Source of the DNA: Rhodospirillaceae bacterium bin65
GTDB taxonomy: Bacteria; Pseudomonadota; Alphaproteobacteria; Bin65
Length of the DNA stretch: 64,000 bases
Assembly (NCBI GenBank): GCA_002238725.1
Contig: MPMX01000010.1
Location: 1 to 64,000 of the forward strand
Reading direction: 5' to 3'
The notes below the pieces were generated by a model. The model had not been told where the DNA came from and ran no database searches. It saw only the letters and a program-made list of their open reading frames with translations. Positions 43,507-56,304 of the stretch are shown piece after piece. Each line of letters starts with the position of its first letter. Within the stretch, counting starts at the first letter, position 1. Made by a program: the position numbers and the translations under genes.

Positions 43507-44595
43507 ATGAACTATTTCACCACAGCCGCCTTGCCGATCCGGGCCGATCTAGCCGCCGCGCTCAATCTTGGCTGGGCGCAGATCGGGGAGACCGGCGCAT
43601 GGCTGACCGGCGCCGAGCGCGTCGCGGTGGTGCGCGAGGCCCGGGCGGCGTGGGATTGCGCGGTGTGCCGGGAGCGCAAGACGGCGCTGTCGCCCTATGC
43701 TGTCGACGGCGACCACGATGCGGCAACCTGCCTGCCCGAGTCCTGGGTCGACGTCATCCACCGGGTCGTCACCGACGCCGGGCGGCTGACGGAGAAATGG
43801 TGCCTCGAGGTCCAAGGCCGGGGCATCGCGGAAGACGAGTATATCGAGCTTGTCACCGTAACGACGATCGCGACGGTGATCGATATTTTCGCGATGGCGA
43901 CCGGGCTGCCGGCGCCGGATCTGCCGATGGCGCAGGGCGGAACCCCGGCGCGGCAACGAGAGCCGACCGCGACGCCCGGCCCCGGCTGGGTCGCCACCAT
44001 CGCCCCGGAAAACGCCAGTGCCGATTTCGCAGATTTCTACGGCAACGATTCCGGCTTCTATATCCGCAGGTCGCTCACCCTGCTGCCTGGCGAGGCGCGC
44101 AAATTCTGGTCGGTCATGAACCTGCTCTACATGCAGGACCCGCGAATCCGCGAATTGGACGGGCTGGACCGGTCGATTTCCCGGGCCCAGATGGAATTCC
44201 TCGCTTCGCGCGCTTCGATGATGCTCGACTGCTACTACTGAACCACCAGCCATGCGGCGCGGCTCAGGTTGAGCGGCACGGAAACCGGCGACGACTACGA
44301 TCTCACCGCCATCACCGAAGGCGGCGACGGCGCCATGCCGAACGGCGCCGAACTGAACGCCTTCGTCGAAGCGATTCTAGGGCGCGACCCGGCCGCGATC
44401 GCGGCGGCCCGCACGGCCGTGGTCGAGGCGATGGGCGAGGCCGCCATGGTCGACGCCGCCGCCACCATCGCCGCCTTTAACGCCTATCCACGCGCCGCCG
44501 ACGCGACCGGCATTCCGCTGGAAGACGCCAAGCGGGAAGCGACGGCGGACCTGCGCCACGAACTCGGCCTCGACGCGCTGGAAGTGGCGGCCTGA
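43507..44595 (+). CDS. AhpD-like double-domain protein, probable selenoprotein (CxxU; TGA at 44239-44241)
   Basis: Reading through one TGA gives 362 residues with two AhpD/carboxymuconolactone-decarboxylase-like halves. The first has C51-A-V-C54 (RAAWDCAVCRERKTALSP). The second reads MMLDCYY-U-TTSHAARLRL, so the TGA is codon 245, exactly the second cysteine position of the redox CxxC (C242-Y-Y-U245), and H249 of the usual CxxCxxxH pattern is kept. After the TGA the same frame continues with a normal AhpD C-terminus (ELNAFVEAILGRDPAAIAAA, VDAAATIAAFNAYPRAADAT) to TGA at 44595. A hairpin with a GGU loop follows the TGA by 25 bases. The role is probably thiol-based peroxide or disulfide reduction. 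It follows the ligase gene by 31 bp. The alternative is a gene broken by a nonsense mutation into 43507-44241 and 44269-44595. Confidence 0.8.
44242..44281 (+). promoter_or_regulatory. Candidate bacterial SECIS hairpin after the in-frame TGA
   Basis: GCTCA (44262-44266), loop GGT (44267-44269) and TGAGC (44270-44274) form a perfect apical stem. Below it, after a G/G mismatch, further pairs C44260-G44276, G44259-C44277 and G44257-C44279 extend the stem. Bacterial SECIS elements lie inside the coding region directly after the UGA and present a small apical loop with G and U; the loop here starts 25 bases after the TGA. No folding program was run. Confidence 0.55.
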
Positions 44596-44596
44596 C

Positions 44597-44711
44597 CTTT
44601 CGATACGCGGCTTCGCCGCTACTCAGCGTGAGGAGTGGGCGGTATGCCAACGAGGTTCAGTTCGAAATCAAAACCTCATCCCGAGTAGGCCCCGCAGGGG
44701 CCGTATCGAGG
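44597..44711. repeat. REP-like inverted repeat pair between convergent genes
   Basis: The left arm (44597-44634, with CTTTCGATACG, a GCGGCTTCGCCGC hairpin and CTACTCAGCGTGAGG) and the right arm (about 44674-44711, with CCTCATCCCGAGTAG, a GGCCCCGCAGGGGCC hairpin and CGTATCGAGG) are reverse complements of each other with changes. This arrangement resembles REP/BIME-type elements scattered between genes in many proteobacteria. It sits between the ends of the AhpD-like and xerC genes and may also stop transcription from both sides. Confidence 0.7.
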
Positions 44712-44758
44712 AGCCGGGACACGGGTCGCCCGGTAGCCCTGGAAATTCTCAAGACGCT

Positions 44759-45751
44759 CTAACCTTTCGCCTTCGGGTGGGCGGCGGCGTAGACGTCGAG
44801 CAGGCGCGCCGTATCGACGTCGGTATAGCGCTGGGTGGTCGACAGGCTGGCATGGCCGAGCAGTTCCTGGATCGCGCGCAGGTCACCACCCCCGGCCAGC
44901 AGGTGGGTGGCGAAGGAATGGCGCAGGGCGTGGGGAGTCGCCGTGTCCGGCAGGCCGAGCGCCGGGCGAAGCTTCCGGACCAGAAGTTGCACGATACGCG
45001 GGCTGAGGCGACCGCCCTTCTTGCCGACGAAGAGCGGTCCGCCCGGCGTGAGCGCGTAGGGGCAGAGGGAAAGATAGCGGTCCACCGCCTCGCGCACGAC
45101 CGGCAGGATCGGCAGGACGCGCTGCTTGTTGCCCTTGCCGGTGACGACCAGCGTCGGGCCGAAAGGCGCGGCGCTGCGGTTGAGGCCGAGCGCCTCGGCA
45201 ATGCGCAGGCCGCAGCCGTAGATCAAAGTCAGCACGGCGTGGTCGCGTGCCGCGATCCAGGCTTCGGAACTGTCGGTTTCCGCCATGTCCAGCAAATCGC
45301 CGGTCTCGGCGACGGTCAATGGCTTCGGCACAGCGTGAGGTAGTTTCGGCGCCCGCAGACCGGCGACCGATGGATTATGCAGTATATTCTGTTTACCCAG
45401 AAAATTATAAAAACTGCGCACGGCCGAGACGGCCCGAGCGGTCGAACGGCGCGCCTTGTCCGAGCGGGATGCGAGCCACGAACGGAAATCCGCTCCGCTT
45501 AGTCGTTCGAGCGCGGCCCGGTCGGCGCGTTCGCCGCGATGGTGGCCGAGAAACAGCAGGAAGGCGGTCAGGTCCCGCCGATAGGCCGCCACTGTATGCT
45601 CCGAGGCCCGCTTCTCGTGGCTCAACCGGGCAAGCCATTCGTGCAAATCGCGGGAAACAGCAGGATCGAAGGCCCCTTCGAAATAGGGGCCGGCGCCCGT
45701 GGGCGTCGCGGAAGGCGGCTTGGCGGCCGCTATCCTGGCAGGTTCAGCCAT
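44759..45751 (-). CDS. xerC: Tyrosine recombinase XerC
   Basis: A 330-residue site-specific recombinase that, with XerD, resolves chromosome dimers at dif. Catalytic residues visible are R183 (GCGLRIAEALGL), K206 (VVTGKGNKQRV), H274 and R277 (PHALRHSFATHLL), H300 (ELLGHASLSTTQ) and Y309 (QRYTDVDT). The N-terminal SAM-like core-binding domain covers about residues 30-130. The start at 45751 overlaps the DUF484 gene by 22 bases; the longer open frame runs wholly inside DUF484. The neighbourhood DUF484-xerC is common in proteobacteria. Confidence 0.93.
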   Translation of the reverse strand: MAEPARIAAAKPPSATPTGAGPYFEGAFDPAVSRDLHEWLARLSHEKRASEHTVAAYRRDLTAFLLFLGHHRGERADRAALERLSGADFRSWLASRSDKARRSTARAVSAVRSFYNFLGKQNILHNPSVAGLRAPKLPHAVPKPLTVAETGDLLDMAETDSSEAWIAARDHAVLTLIYGCGLRIAEALGLNRSAAPFGPTLVVTGKGNKQRVLPILPVVREAVDRYLSLCPYALTPGGPLFVGKKGGRLSPRIVQLLVRKLRPALGLPDTATPHALRHSFATHLLAGGGDLRAIQELLGHASLSTTQRYTDVDTARLLDVYAAAHPKAKG

Positions 45752-46446
45752 GCGCGCGCGGTGCTTTCGATAACGCGGGCAAGGAAGAGATAGGGCTGTC
45801 GCCAACTGCGGTCGCCGAAAGCGTCCGGGTCGCGGCTGCCGAGGGCGAGCAGACCGGCCGGCGCGCCGGCGCCGATGTGCAGCCGGATCAGCAGATCGGA
45901 TCGCACCAGCGAGGCCGCGCCGCCGTATAGCAGACGCTCGGCCCGGACGGTCTCTCGGCGCCGTTCCTTCGAGTCTGAACCGCCGAGCAGTGCGTTGACC
46001 GCGCCGCACGGCAACAGATTCACGCCGCTGCGCGTCCGGCCGTTCGGCCGTCCGTCGCCGGCCTCGATGCATAGGCCGACGGCATCGACCTCAAGCGTGA
46101 CGGCGACGTCCGTGGTGATCGCCTCGACGAATTGTTCGAAGCTGTGCGCCTCGATCAGGGCGAGACAGGCTTCGTGAATCCGCGCTTGCTGTTTGATCAG
46201 CCGGCGGGCGCCGTCGACCGCTGTGGCCTCATCCCTGCGCGCCACCGCCAAATCGCGCTGAAGGCGCTGCACCAGAAAACGGCCGAAATCGATCGGCCCA
46301 TCCTTCTCGCCGGCTCCGGCGACCGGCGGCGGCGTCAGGACGGCGGCCAGTTCCGGCCGATCGGTCAGGAAATCCGGATGATGGCGCAGCCAGTCCGCCA
46401 CGCGGTCGGCCGGCGCCGGTGGTCTGGATATTTCCGCCTTGCTCAC
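45730..46446 (-). CDS. DUF484 family protein
   Basis: A 238-residue GAF-like protein of the DUF484 family. The family opening VADWLRHHPDFLTDRPELAA is followed by a coiled region with VQRLQRDLAVARRDEATAVD and then a GAF-like domain. DUF484 genes are typically encoded next to xerC, as here (22 bp overlap). The molecular function is not established. Its length and conserved N-terminal motif are normal. Confidence 0.85.
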   Translation of the reverse strand: MSKAEISRPPAPADRVADWLRHHPDFLTDRPELAAVLTPPPVAGAGEKDGPIDFGRFLVQRLQRDLAVARRDEATAVDGARRLIKQQARIHEACLALIEAHSFEQFVEAITTDVAVTLEVDAVGLCIEAGDGRPNGRTRSGVNLLPCGAVNALLGGSDSKERRRETVRAERLLYGGAASLVRSDLLIRLHIGAGAPAGLLALGSRDPDAFGDRSWRQPYLFLARVIESTARAWLNLPG

Positions 46447-46469
46447 CGCCCCGGCTCCCGGTTACCGCC

Positions 46470-47156
46470 CTACCCGGCTTTCTCGGCCGGCGCGTCCTCC
46501 GACAGGATGGCCTGGCCGGTCTTCTCCCAGTCGGCCAGGAAGGCCGCGAGGCCCTTGTCGGTCAGCGGGTGCTGGAACAGTTGCCGGATAACAGAGGGTG
46601 GCAGTGTCGCGATATGCGCCCCCATGCGCGCCGCTTCGACGAGATGGATCGGATGGCGGATCGAGGCGACCAGGACCTCCGTTTCGATATCCGGATAGTT
46701 ATCGTAGATCTCGACGATATCGGCGACCAATTGCATGCCGTTGCTGCCGATGTCGTCGAGACGGCCGACGAAGGGCGAAATGTAGGTCGCGCCGGCCTTG
46801 GCCGCGAGAATCGCCTGGGCGGCCGAGAAGCACAGGGTGACGTTGACCTTGATATTCTCGCTGCGGAAGGTCCGGCAGGCCTTCAGCCCGTCCATCGTCA
46901 GCGGCACCTTGATCACCGTGTTGTCGGCGATCCTGGCGAGCTTCTGACCTTCCCGAACCATGGTGTGATAGTCGGTCGCCGTCACTTCGGCGCTGACATC
47001 GCCCGGAACGACCCGGCAGATTTCCCGGATGGTTTCGACGAAATCGCCGCCGCTCTTGGCGATCAGCGACGGGTTGGTCGTCACCCCATCCAGCAGGCCG
47101 GTCGCCGCAAGATCGCGAATTTCGTTCAGATCGGCGGTGTCGATGAAGAATTTCAT
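46470..47156 (-). CDS. Transaldolase / fructose-6-phosphate aldolase-like protein
   Basis: A 228-residue (beta/alpha)8 enzyme of the small transaldolase (TalC/FSA) family. It begins [20 protein letters not shown] and [13 protein letters not shown]. The Schiff-base lysine is K83 in NTVIKVPLT, and [20 protein letters not shown] is diagnostic. It transfers or cleaves three-carbon units in the pentose phosphate pathway. The start at 47156 is fixed by the strongly conserved M-K-F-F-I-D. It lies 23 bp upstream of the DUF484 gene on the same strand and is divergent from priA. Confidence 0.92.
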   Translation of the reverse strand: MKFFIDTADLNEIRDLAATGLLDGVTTNPSLIAKSGGDFVETIREICRVVPGDVSAEVTATDYHTMVREGQKLARIADNTVIKVPLTMDGLKACRTFRSENIKVNVTLCFSAAQAILAAKAGATYISPFVGRLDDIGSNGMQLVADIVEIYDNYPDIETEVLVASIRHPIHLVEAARMGAHIATLPPSVIRQLFQHPLTDKGLAAFLADWEKTGQAILSEDAPAEKAG

Positions 47157-47314
47157 CGCTTCGTCCTGTCCTTCCGGATCGGTCCGGGTCTTGCGCCGGA
47201 CAAGCGCTGGCCGCCGGCCGGAGCCTCTGTTATCCGTCGGTCTCATGATAGACCAGCAAGTTCGGCGCGCCAAGCCGCAGACCCCTTGGCCGGCCAGTTT
47301 ACCGACCGGGCTGC

Positions 47315-49486
47315 ATGTCTAGGGCGGACCGGGTGAAAGTCCTGCTGCCGATGCCGGTCGGCAGCGGCTACGATTACCGGGTGCCGGCGGACATGGCGGT
47401 CGCGCCTGGAGATTTCGTTCGGGTCCCGCTCGGGCCGCGCCACATGACCGGCGTGGTCTGGGGCGAGGCCGACGGCGCGGTGCCGGACGACCGGCTCAAA
47501 TCGGTTCTCGCGCGGCACGATGCGCCGCCGCTCAGTGCCGCGCATCGGGGGTTCATCGACTGGATCGCCGCCTACGCCGTGGCCGCGCCGGGTTCGGTGC
47601 TGCGCATGGCCATGCCGGTGCCTGAAGCGCTCGACGCGCCAGGTCCGGTAACCGGCTACCGGATGGCGGCGGCGACACCGTCCAGAGCCCGGATCACGCC
47701 GCCGCGCCGGCGCGTACTGGAGGCTTTGGCGGGCGCCGGGACGGTCGAGGCCGGGCGGCTCCGGGCCGAGACGGGGGCGTCGGCCGCCGTCCTGACCGGC
47801 ATGGCCAGAGTCGGCCTGATCGAGACAGCGCCGGTCGCCGTCCGGCCGGATTGGCCGGCGCCGCAGCCGGACCGGACCGGCGTCGCACTGTCGGCGGATC
47901 AGCGATCGGCGGCGCAGTCGTTGGGCGAGGCAGTCGGCCGGGGTTATGCCGCTTTCCTGCTCGAAGGGGTAACCGGGTCCGGCAAGACCGAAGTCTACTT
48001 CGAAGCGATCGCCGAGGCGTTGCGTCAAGGCCTGCAGGCCATCGTCCTGCTGCCGGAGATCGCGCTTACCGCGCAATGGCTTGCCCGGTTCGAGCAGCGC
48101 TTCGGTGTCCGACCGGCGCCCTGGCATTCGGACCTGACCCGGGCCCAGCGGCGGCAGATCTGGCGCGCGGCGGCGACCGGCACGGCCCGGGTCGTCGTCG
48201 GCGCCCGCTCCGCTCTCATGCTGCCGATGCCTGCGCTCGGCCTGATCGTCGTCGACGAAGAGCACGACCAGAGCTTCAAACAGGAAGACGGCGTCGTCTA
48301 TCACGCCCGGGACATGGCGGTCGTCCGGGCGACGCTCGAAAAGGCCGCCATCGTCCTCGCCTCTGCGACACCGGCGCTGGAAACCATCGCCAATGTCGAG
48401 CGCCGCCGATACGTCCGTCTGGCGTTGCCGGAACGTCATGGCGGCGCACTGCTGCCGGTGGCCGAACTGCTCGATCTGCGCCGCGAGGCGCCGCCGCGCG
48501 GCCGCTGGCTCGCCGACCGGCTCGTAAAGGCAATGGCGGAAACGCTGGCGGCGGGCGAACAGGCCCTGCTTTATCTCAACCGCCGGGGTTATGCGCCGCT
48601 CACCCTGTGTCGCACTTGCGGCCTGCGGCTGGAGTGCCCGCATTGCTCGGCCTGGCTGGTCGAACACCGGCTGGCCGGCCGGTTGGAATGCCATCATTGC
48701 GGCCATATCAAGCCCCTGCCCCGGCTATGCCCGGAATGCAGCGCGGAAGACAGTTTCGTTCCCTGCGGACCGGGCGTCGAACGCCTGGCAGAAGAGGTTG
48801 CCGGCCTGCTGCCGAGCGCCCGCGTCCTGGTTGCGACCAGCGACACGATCCGCGGGCCGGCGGCCGCGGCGGCGCTGGTGCAGGATGTGCAGGACGGCGC
48901 GGTGGACCTCCTGATCGGCACGCAGATCCTCGCCAAGGGGCACCACTTTCCCAAACTTACCCTGGTCGGGGTGGTCGATGCCGACCTGGGCCTCGCTGGC
49001 GGAGACTTGCGGGCGGCGGAGCGGACCTGGCAGATGCTCAACCAGGTCGCCGGCCGGGCTGGGCGGGCAGAACGGCCGGGCCGCGCGATCCTGCAATCCT
49101 GGCGACCTGACCATCCAGTGCTGCGGGCAATCGCCGAGGGGGACAGGGACGGCTTCATTGCCGAGGAAATGGCCGCGCGCCAGCGCTTCGCAATGCCGCC
49201 TTACGGCCGGCTTGCTGCGATCATCGTATCGGGACGACGCGCCGAGCCGGTCCGGCAGATGGCAGAGACCCTGGCGCACCGGGCACCAGCGCAGACGGAT
49301 CTGGCGGTGCTCGGCCCGACGCCGGCGCCGCTCGCCCTGCTGCGCGGCTATTTTCGCTACCGCCTGCTGGTCAAGGCGACCCGCGCGATCAACCTGCAGG
49401 CCTATATCCGGCGCTGGCTGTCGCGAACCCCGCAGCCCGGCGGCGTCCGGATCAAGGTGGATATCGACCCGTACAGTTTTTTCTAG
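47315..49486 (+). CDS. priA: Primosomal protein N' (PriA helicase)
   Basis: A 723-residue superfamily 2 helicase that restarts stalled replication forks. The N-terminal DNA-binding part starts [20 protein letters not shown]. Helicase motifs are [12 protein letters not shown] (Walker A) and [14 protein letters not shown] (DEEH box). The zinc-binding insert shows paired cysteines in [22 protein letters not shown] and RLCPEC. The C-terminal part has [20 protein letters not shown]. The ATG at 47315 gives a usual-length N-terminus; a GTG eight codons later is an alternative. It is close to the ATP synthase genes, as in other alphaproteobacteria. Confidence 0.94.
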   Translation: MSRADRVKVLLPMPVGSGYDYRVPADMAVAPGDFVRVPLGPRHMTGVVWGEADGAVPDDRLKSVLARHDAPPLSAAHRGFIDWIAAYAVAAPGSVLRMAMPVPEALDAPGPVTGYRMAAATPSRARITPPRRRVLEALAGAGTVEAGRLRAETGASAAVLTGMARVGLIETAPVAVRPDWPAPQPDRTGVALSADQRSAAQSLGEAVGRGYAAFLLEGVTGSGKTEVYFEAIAEALRQGLQAIVLLPEIALTAQWLARFEQRFGVRPAPWHSDLTRAQRRQIWRAAATGTARVVVGARSALMLPMPALGLIVVDEEHDQSFKQEDGVVYHARDMAVVRATLEKAAIVLASATPALETIANVERRRYVRLALPERHGGALLPVAELLDLRREAPPRGRWLADRLVKAMAETLAAGEQALLYLNRRGYAPLTLCRTCGLRLECPHCSAWLVEHRLAGRLECHHCGHIKPLPRLCPECSAEDSFVPCGPGVERLAEEVAGLLPSARVLVATSDTIRGPAAAAALVQDVQDGAVDLLIGTQILAKGHHFPKLTLVGVVDADLGLAGGDLRAAERTWQMLNQVAGRAGRAERPGRAILQSWRPDHPVLRAIAEGDRDGFIAEEMAARQRFAMPPYGRLAAIIVSGRRAEPVRQMAETLAHRAPAQTDLAVLGPTPAPLALLRGYFRYRLLVKATRAINLQAYIRRWLSRTPQPGGVRIKVDIDPYSFF

Positions 49487-49739
49487 GGTTTTCCTGGCCG
49501 TGCCGCATACGGGGCGCGAGGCGCCTGAACATCGACGGCAAATCGCTGCGTCCACATTACGCAGCGCCGGTTTCTTGCCGGTCCCGAAGCCTCTATGATA
49601 GCAAAATCCGGCCTGACAAGCGGGGGTCCGGGCACGCGCTCGCCCCGGGAATTCTAAGAAAAATCACCAATTTCCATGGCAGTCTACCGCGCTCCGGCGC
49701 TGAGGGTTCGTCGCATGCCGTGGAGCGGGACATCGGATT

Positions 49740-50297
49740 TTGGCGTCTGAATCGACTGATACCAGCGGCCTCGCCGGGCGGTACGCGACGGCGCTGTACG
49801 AGATGGCGGACGAGGCGAAGCAGCTGGACGCCGCGGCCGGCGACCTGCGCGGTCTGAAGGCCCTGCTCGAGGAGAGCGACGACCTGCGACGGCTGATCCG
49901 CTCACCGTTGGTCGACCGCCAGGTCCAGACCGATGCAATGATGGCGGTTCTCGGGAAGGCCGGCATCGGCGACCTGCCCCGCCGCTTCGTCGGCGTGGTC
50001 GGGCATAATCGCCGCCTGTTCGCGCTGGGCGCCATAATCGACGCGTATCTGACCTTGCTGGCCCGGCGGCGCGGCGAAGAGACGGCCTATGTGTCGAGCG
50101 CCGCGGCGCTCAGCGACGACCAAGAGGCGCGGCTTGCCGAGTCGCTGCGCAAAGCGGTCGGGTCGAAGGTGCGCATCGAGACGGCGGTCGATCCATCATT
50201 GATCGGCGGGTTGGTGGTCCGGGTCGGATCCCGGATGATCGATTCGTCGGTCAGGACTAAATTGCAGCGCATGCAACTTGCGATGAAGGGAGCCTGA
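49740..50297 (+). CDS. atpH: ATP synthase F1 subunit delta
   Basis: A 185-residue delta subunit (OSCP), which links F1 to the peripheral stalk. It has [20 protein letters not shown] near the N-terminus and the conserved C-terminal [20 protein letters not shown]. The start codon is TTG at 49740; the first ATG would remove the conserved A-x-R-Y-A-x-A-L. It is the first gene of atpHAGDC. The 253 bp before it hold no gene and presumably contain the operon promoter. The F0 genes are not in the window, the normal split arrangement in alphaproteobacteria. Confidence 0.92.
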   Translation: MASESTDTSGLAGRYATALYEMADEAKQLDAAAGDLRGLKALLEESDDLRRLIRSPLVDRQVQTDAMMAVLGKAGIGDLPRRFVGVVGHNRRLFALGAIIDAYLTLLARRRGEETAYVSSAAALSDDQEARLAESLRKAVGSKVRIETAVDPSLIGGLVVRVGSRMIDSSVRTKLQRMQLAMKGA

Positions 50298-50301
50298 GGG
50301 C

Positions 50302-51831
<1,530 letters not shown>

Positions 51832-51888
51832 GATTTCCGGGGCGTTCGGGCCGGCCGGCGGATGAGGCCGAAAGGATAGAGTGGCGGC

Positions 51889-54229
<2,341 letters not shown>

Positions 54230-54280
54230 CCGGCCGGCCGCGGGCGAACGGGAACCACCGGGTGGAGAACGGGCTGTACG

Positions 54281-54685
54281 ATGGCGGACGAAAAAGTCGA
54301 ATTTGAACTGGTGTCGCCGGAACGGCTGCTGTCCTCCGAGGCCGCCGACATGGTCGTCGTCCCCGGCGCCGAGGGCGATTTTGGCGTCCTGCCGCGCCAT
54401 TCGCTGCTGATTTCCGGGGTGCGCACCGGTGTCATCCAGGTATGGAACGACAATGCCGTGACCGACCGCATTTTCGTGGCCGGCGGCTTCTGCGAGGTCA
54501 CCGGAGAGCGTTGCACGGTGCTGGCGGAGGAAGCGGTCCGGGTCGAGGATATCGACCGCGACGCTATCGAAGCCGAACTGAAGGATCTGCGGGAAGACGC
54601 CGACGACGCGAAAACGCCGGAGGAACGGGCCGCCGTCGAAATGCGTATCGCGACGCGCGAGGCCATGCTGGCGGCCGCTGCCTGA
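54281..54685 (+). CDS. atpC: ATP synthase F1 subunit epsilon
   Basis: A 134-residue epsilon subunit with the N-terminal beta-sandwich (KVEFELVSPERLLSSEAADM; VVPGAEGDFGVLPRHSLLIS) and a short C-terminal helical hairpin. It connects gamma to the c-ring and regulates hydrolysis. It is the last ATP synthase gene; a GC-rich hairpin-like sequence without a T-run follows the stop. Confidence 0.95.
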   Translation: MADEKVEFELVSPERLLSSEAADMVVVPGAEGDFGVLPRHSLLISGVRTGVIQVWNDNAVTDRIFVAGGFCEVTGERCTVLAEEAVRVEDIDRDAIEAELKDLREDADDAKTPEERAAVEMRIATREAMLAAAA

Positions 54686-54887
54686 ACCGCCGCCGGCTGG
54701 AACCGGCCGGGCGGCATCGAGCCGGACCGGACCGGAAATCAAACCCAAAAAGCGTCGAACGACGAACCTGCGACGGGTGGACGAGACCCGGCGCGTTACA
54801 TATATTGAATTCGGTCGATCCGGGCGGACGGAGGCCGCCAATTCATCGATTGTGGCAACGACCTGCCAACGGGTTCGAGGCAAGACG

Positions 54888-55724
54888 ATGAAACACTGGA
54901 CGCTCGACGATATAGCCTGGGAAAGGTTCGACCCGGGCAAGGTCGATCCCGATCTGGTCAAGGTGGTCAAGGCCGCCAGCCTGGTCGAGAAAAACGGTCG
55001 CGACTACGGCCGGTATCTTCAGGAAGTATTCGGGGACGACCCGGAGTTTTCCGAGGCCGCGATCCGGTGGGGCGAGGAAGAGGTCCAGCACGGCGATGCG
55101 CTGGGCCGCTGGGCCGAAATGGCCGATCCGTCCTTCGATTTTCCGGCGGCTTTCGAAGACTTTGCGGCGAAGATCAAATTGCCGGCCGGCGTCGACGCAT
55201 CCGTGCGCGGCTCCCGCGTCGGCGAACTGGTTGCCCGTTGCGTGGTCGAATGCGGCACCTCCTCCATGTATTCCGCTCTCGCCGGCGCGGCCGATGAACC
55301 GGTGCTCAAGCAGATCTGCCTCAAAATCGCGGCGGACGAACTGCGCCACTACAAGCTCTTCTACGAACATGAGAAACGCTATCTCGAGTTCGAAAGGGTC
55401 GGCCGGTTGCGCCGCTTCTGGGTGGCTCTGACCCGGGCGACCGAAATGGAAGACGACGAACTCGCCTACGCCTATTTTGCAGCCAACAGGCGCAACAGCG
55501 GGGTATACAATCGTAAGACCGCCAAACGCGAATATGCCACCAAGGTCTACGGCTATTACAAGTATCACCATGTCGAGCGCGCCATCTCGATGGTGTTCAA
55601 GGCGGCCGGCCTCAAGCCGCACGGACTAGTCAGCACGTGCCTGTCCAAATCGATCTATGCCGTCTTGAAATGGCGGACCCGGTCGCAGCGAAAGCTGCTT
55701 GCGGCCCAGGCTGGAGCCGCGTAA
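54888..55724 (+). CDS. Ferritin-like di-iron domain protein
   Basis: A 278-residue mostly helical protein. Two di-iron signatures are visible: WGEEEVQHGDALGRW (E-E-x-x-H) and IAADELRHYKLFYEH (D-E-x-R-H), the pattern of ferritin-like and acyl-ACP-desaturase-like carboxylate-bridged di-iron proteins. The C-terminal part is basic and aromatic (KVYGYYKYHHVERAISMVFK). The function is not known; oxidation of a lipid or oxygen/peroxide handling are possible. The start at 54888 has GAGG upstream; the longer frame to 54777 is less likely. It follows atpC by about 200 bp and may have its own promoter. Confidence 0.75.
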   Translation: MKHWTLDDIAWERFDPGKVDPDLVKVVKAASLVEKNGRDYGRYLQEVFGDDPEFSEAAIRWGEEEVQHGDALGRWAEMADPSFDFPAAFEDFAAKIKLPAGVDASVRGSRVGELVARCVVECGTSSMYSALAGAADEPVLKQICLKIAADELRHYKLFYEHEKRYLEFERVGRLRRFWVALTRATEMEDDELAYAYFAANRRNSGVYNRKTAKREYATKVYGYYKYHHVERAISMVFKAAGLKPHGLVSTCLSKSIYAVLKWRTRSQRKLLAAQAGAA

Positions 55725-55765
55725 CGGCGACGGATTCGACGGTTACCAGGCGAGCGCGATTCCTG

Positions 55766-56266
55766 CTATCGGCCCGCCGCCGCGGCAATAGTCGGTGCGA
55801 ATTCCGCCAATACCGCCTCGTATAGCGGTTGTTTGAAACCCACGATCAGGGCCGCCAGGCGTTCCGGCGCGGTCCACTGCCACGCGCTGAATTCTGCGTG
55901 TGCGCCGGCGATGCGGATGTCATCGTCCGCACCGTCGAAGCGCATGGCGAACCACTTCTGCGCCTGGCCGACATAGCGGCCGCGCCAGACCCTTGCGCGC
56001 AGGTCGGCCGGCAGATCGTAGCTGAGCCATCCGCTGCTTTCTGCCAGGATCGTAACACATTCGATACCGGTCTCTTCCGCCAGTTCGCGACGGGCCGCAG
56101 CCGCCGGCTCCTCGCCGGGGTCGATGCCGCCCTGGGGCATTTGCCAGGCGCCGGGCGTGTCGATCCGTTCGGCAGCGAAAATGAGGCCTTTGCGGTTCAG
56201 CAGCACGATGCCGACGCCGCGCCGGTACTCCGGACCGGGCAGGGCGGCCGGCGCGGGGCCGGTCAT
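55766..56266 (-). CDS. rppH: RNA pyrophosphohydrolase (RppH/NudH)
   Basis: A 166-residue Nudix hydrolase. The Nudix box [22 protein letters not shown] is complete (G-x5-E-x7-R-E-x2-E-E). The family-specific [20 protein letters not shown] and [15 protein letters not shown] stretches identify the RppH/Ap4A subgroup. It removes pyrophosphate from mRNA 5' ends, starting decay. It is on the same strand as ctpA, envC and gpmI, 38 bp after ctpA, a frequent alphaproteobacterial order. Confidence 0.93.
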   Translation of the reverse strand: MTGPAPAALPGPEYRRGVGIVLLNRKGLIFAAERIDTPGAWQMPQGGIDPGEEPAAAARRELAEETGIECVTILAESSGWLSYDLPADLRARVWRGRYVGQAQKWFAMRFDGADDDIRIAGAHAEFSAWQWTAPERLAALIVGFKQPLYEAVLAEFAPTIAAAAGR

Positions 56267-56304
56267 GGCTGGAACACCTGTTGCAGAAATGGCCGCACCG
56301 CCGC

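Noticed and set aside
43507-44241. Treating the AhpD-like gene as two separate genes or a simple pseudogene
   Set aside because: The TGA is exactly at the second position of the CxxC motif, the downstream frame is well preserved, and a hairpin follows. A nonsense mutation remains possible, but selenocysteine is the better explanation.
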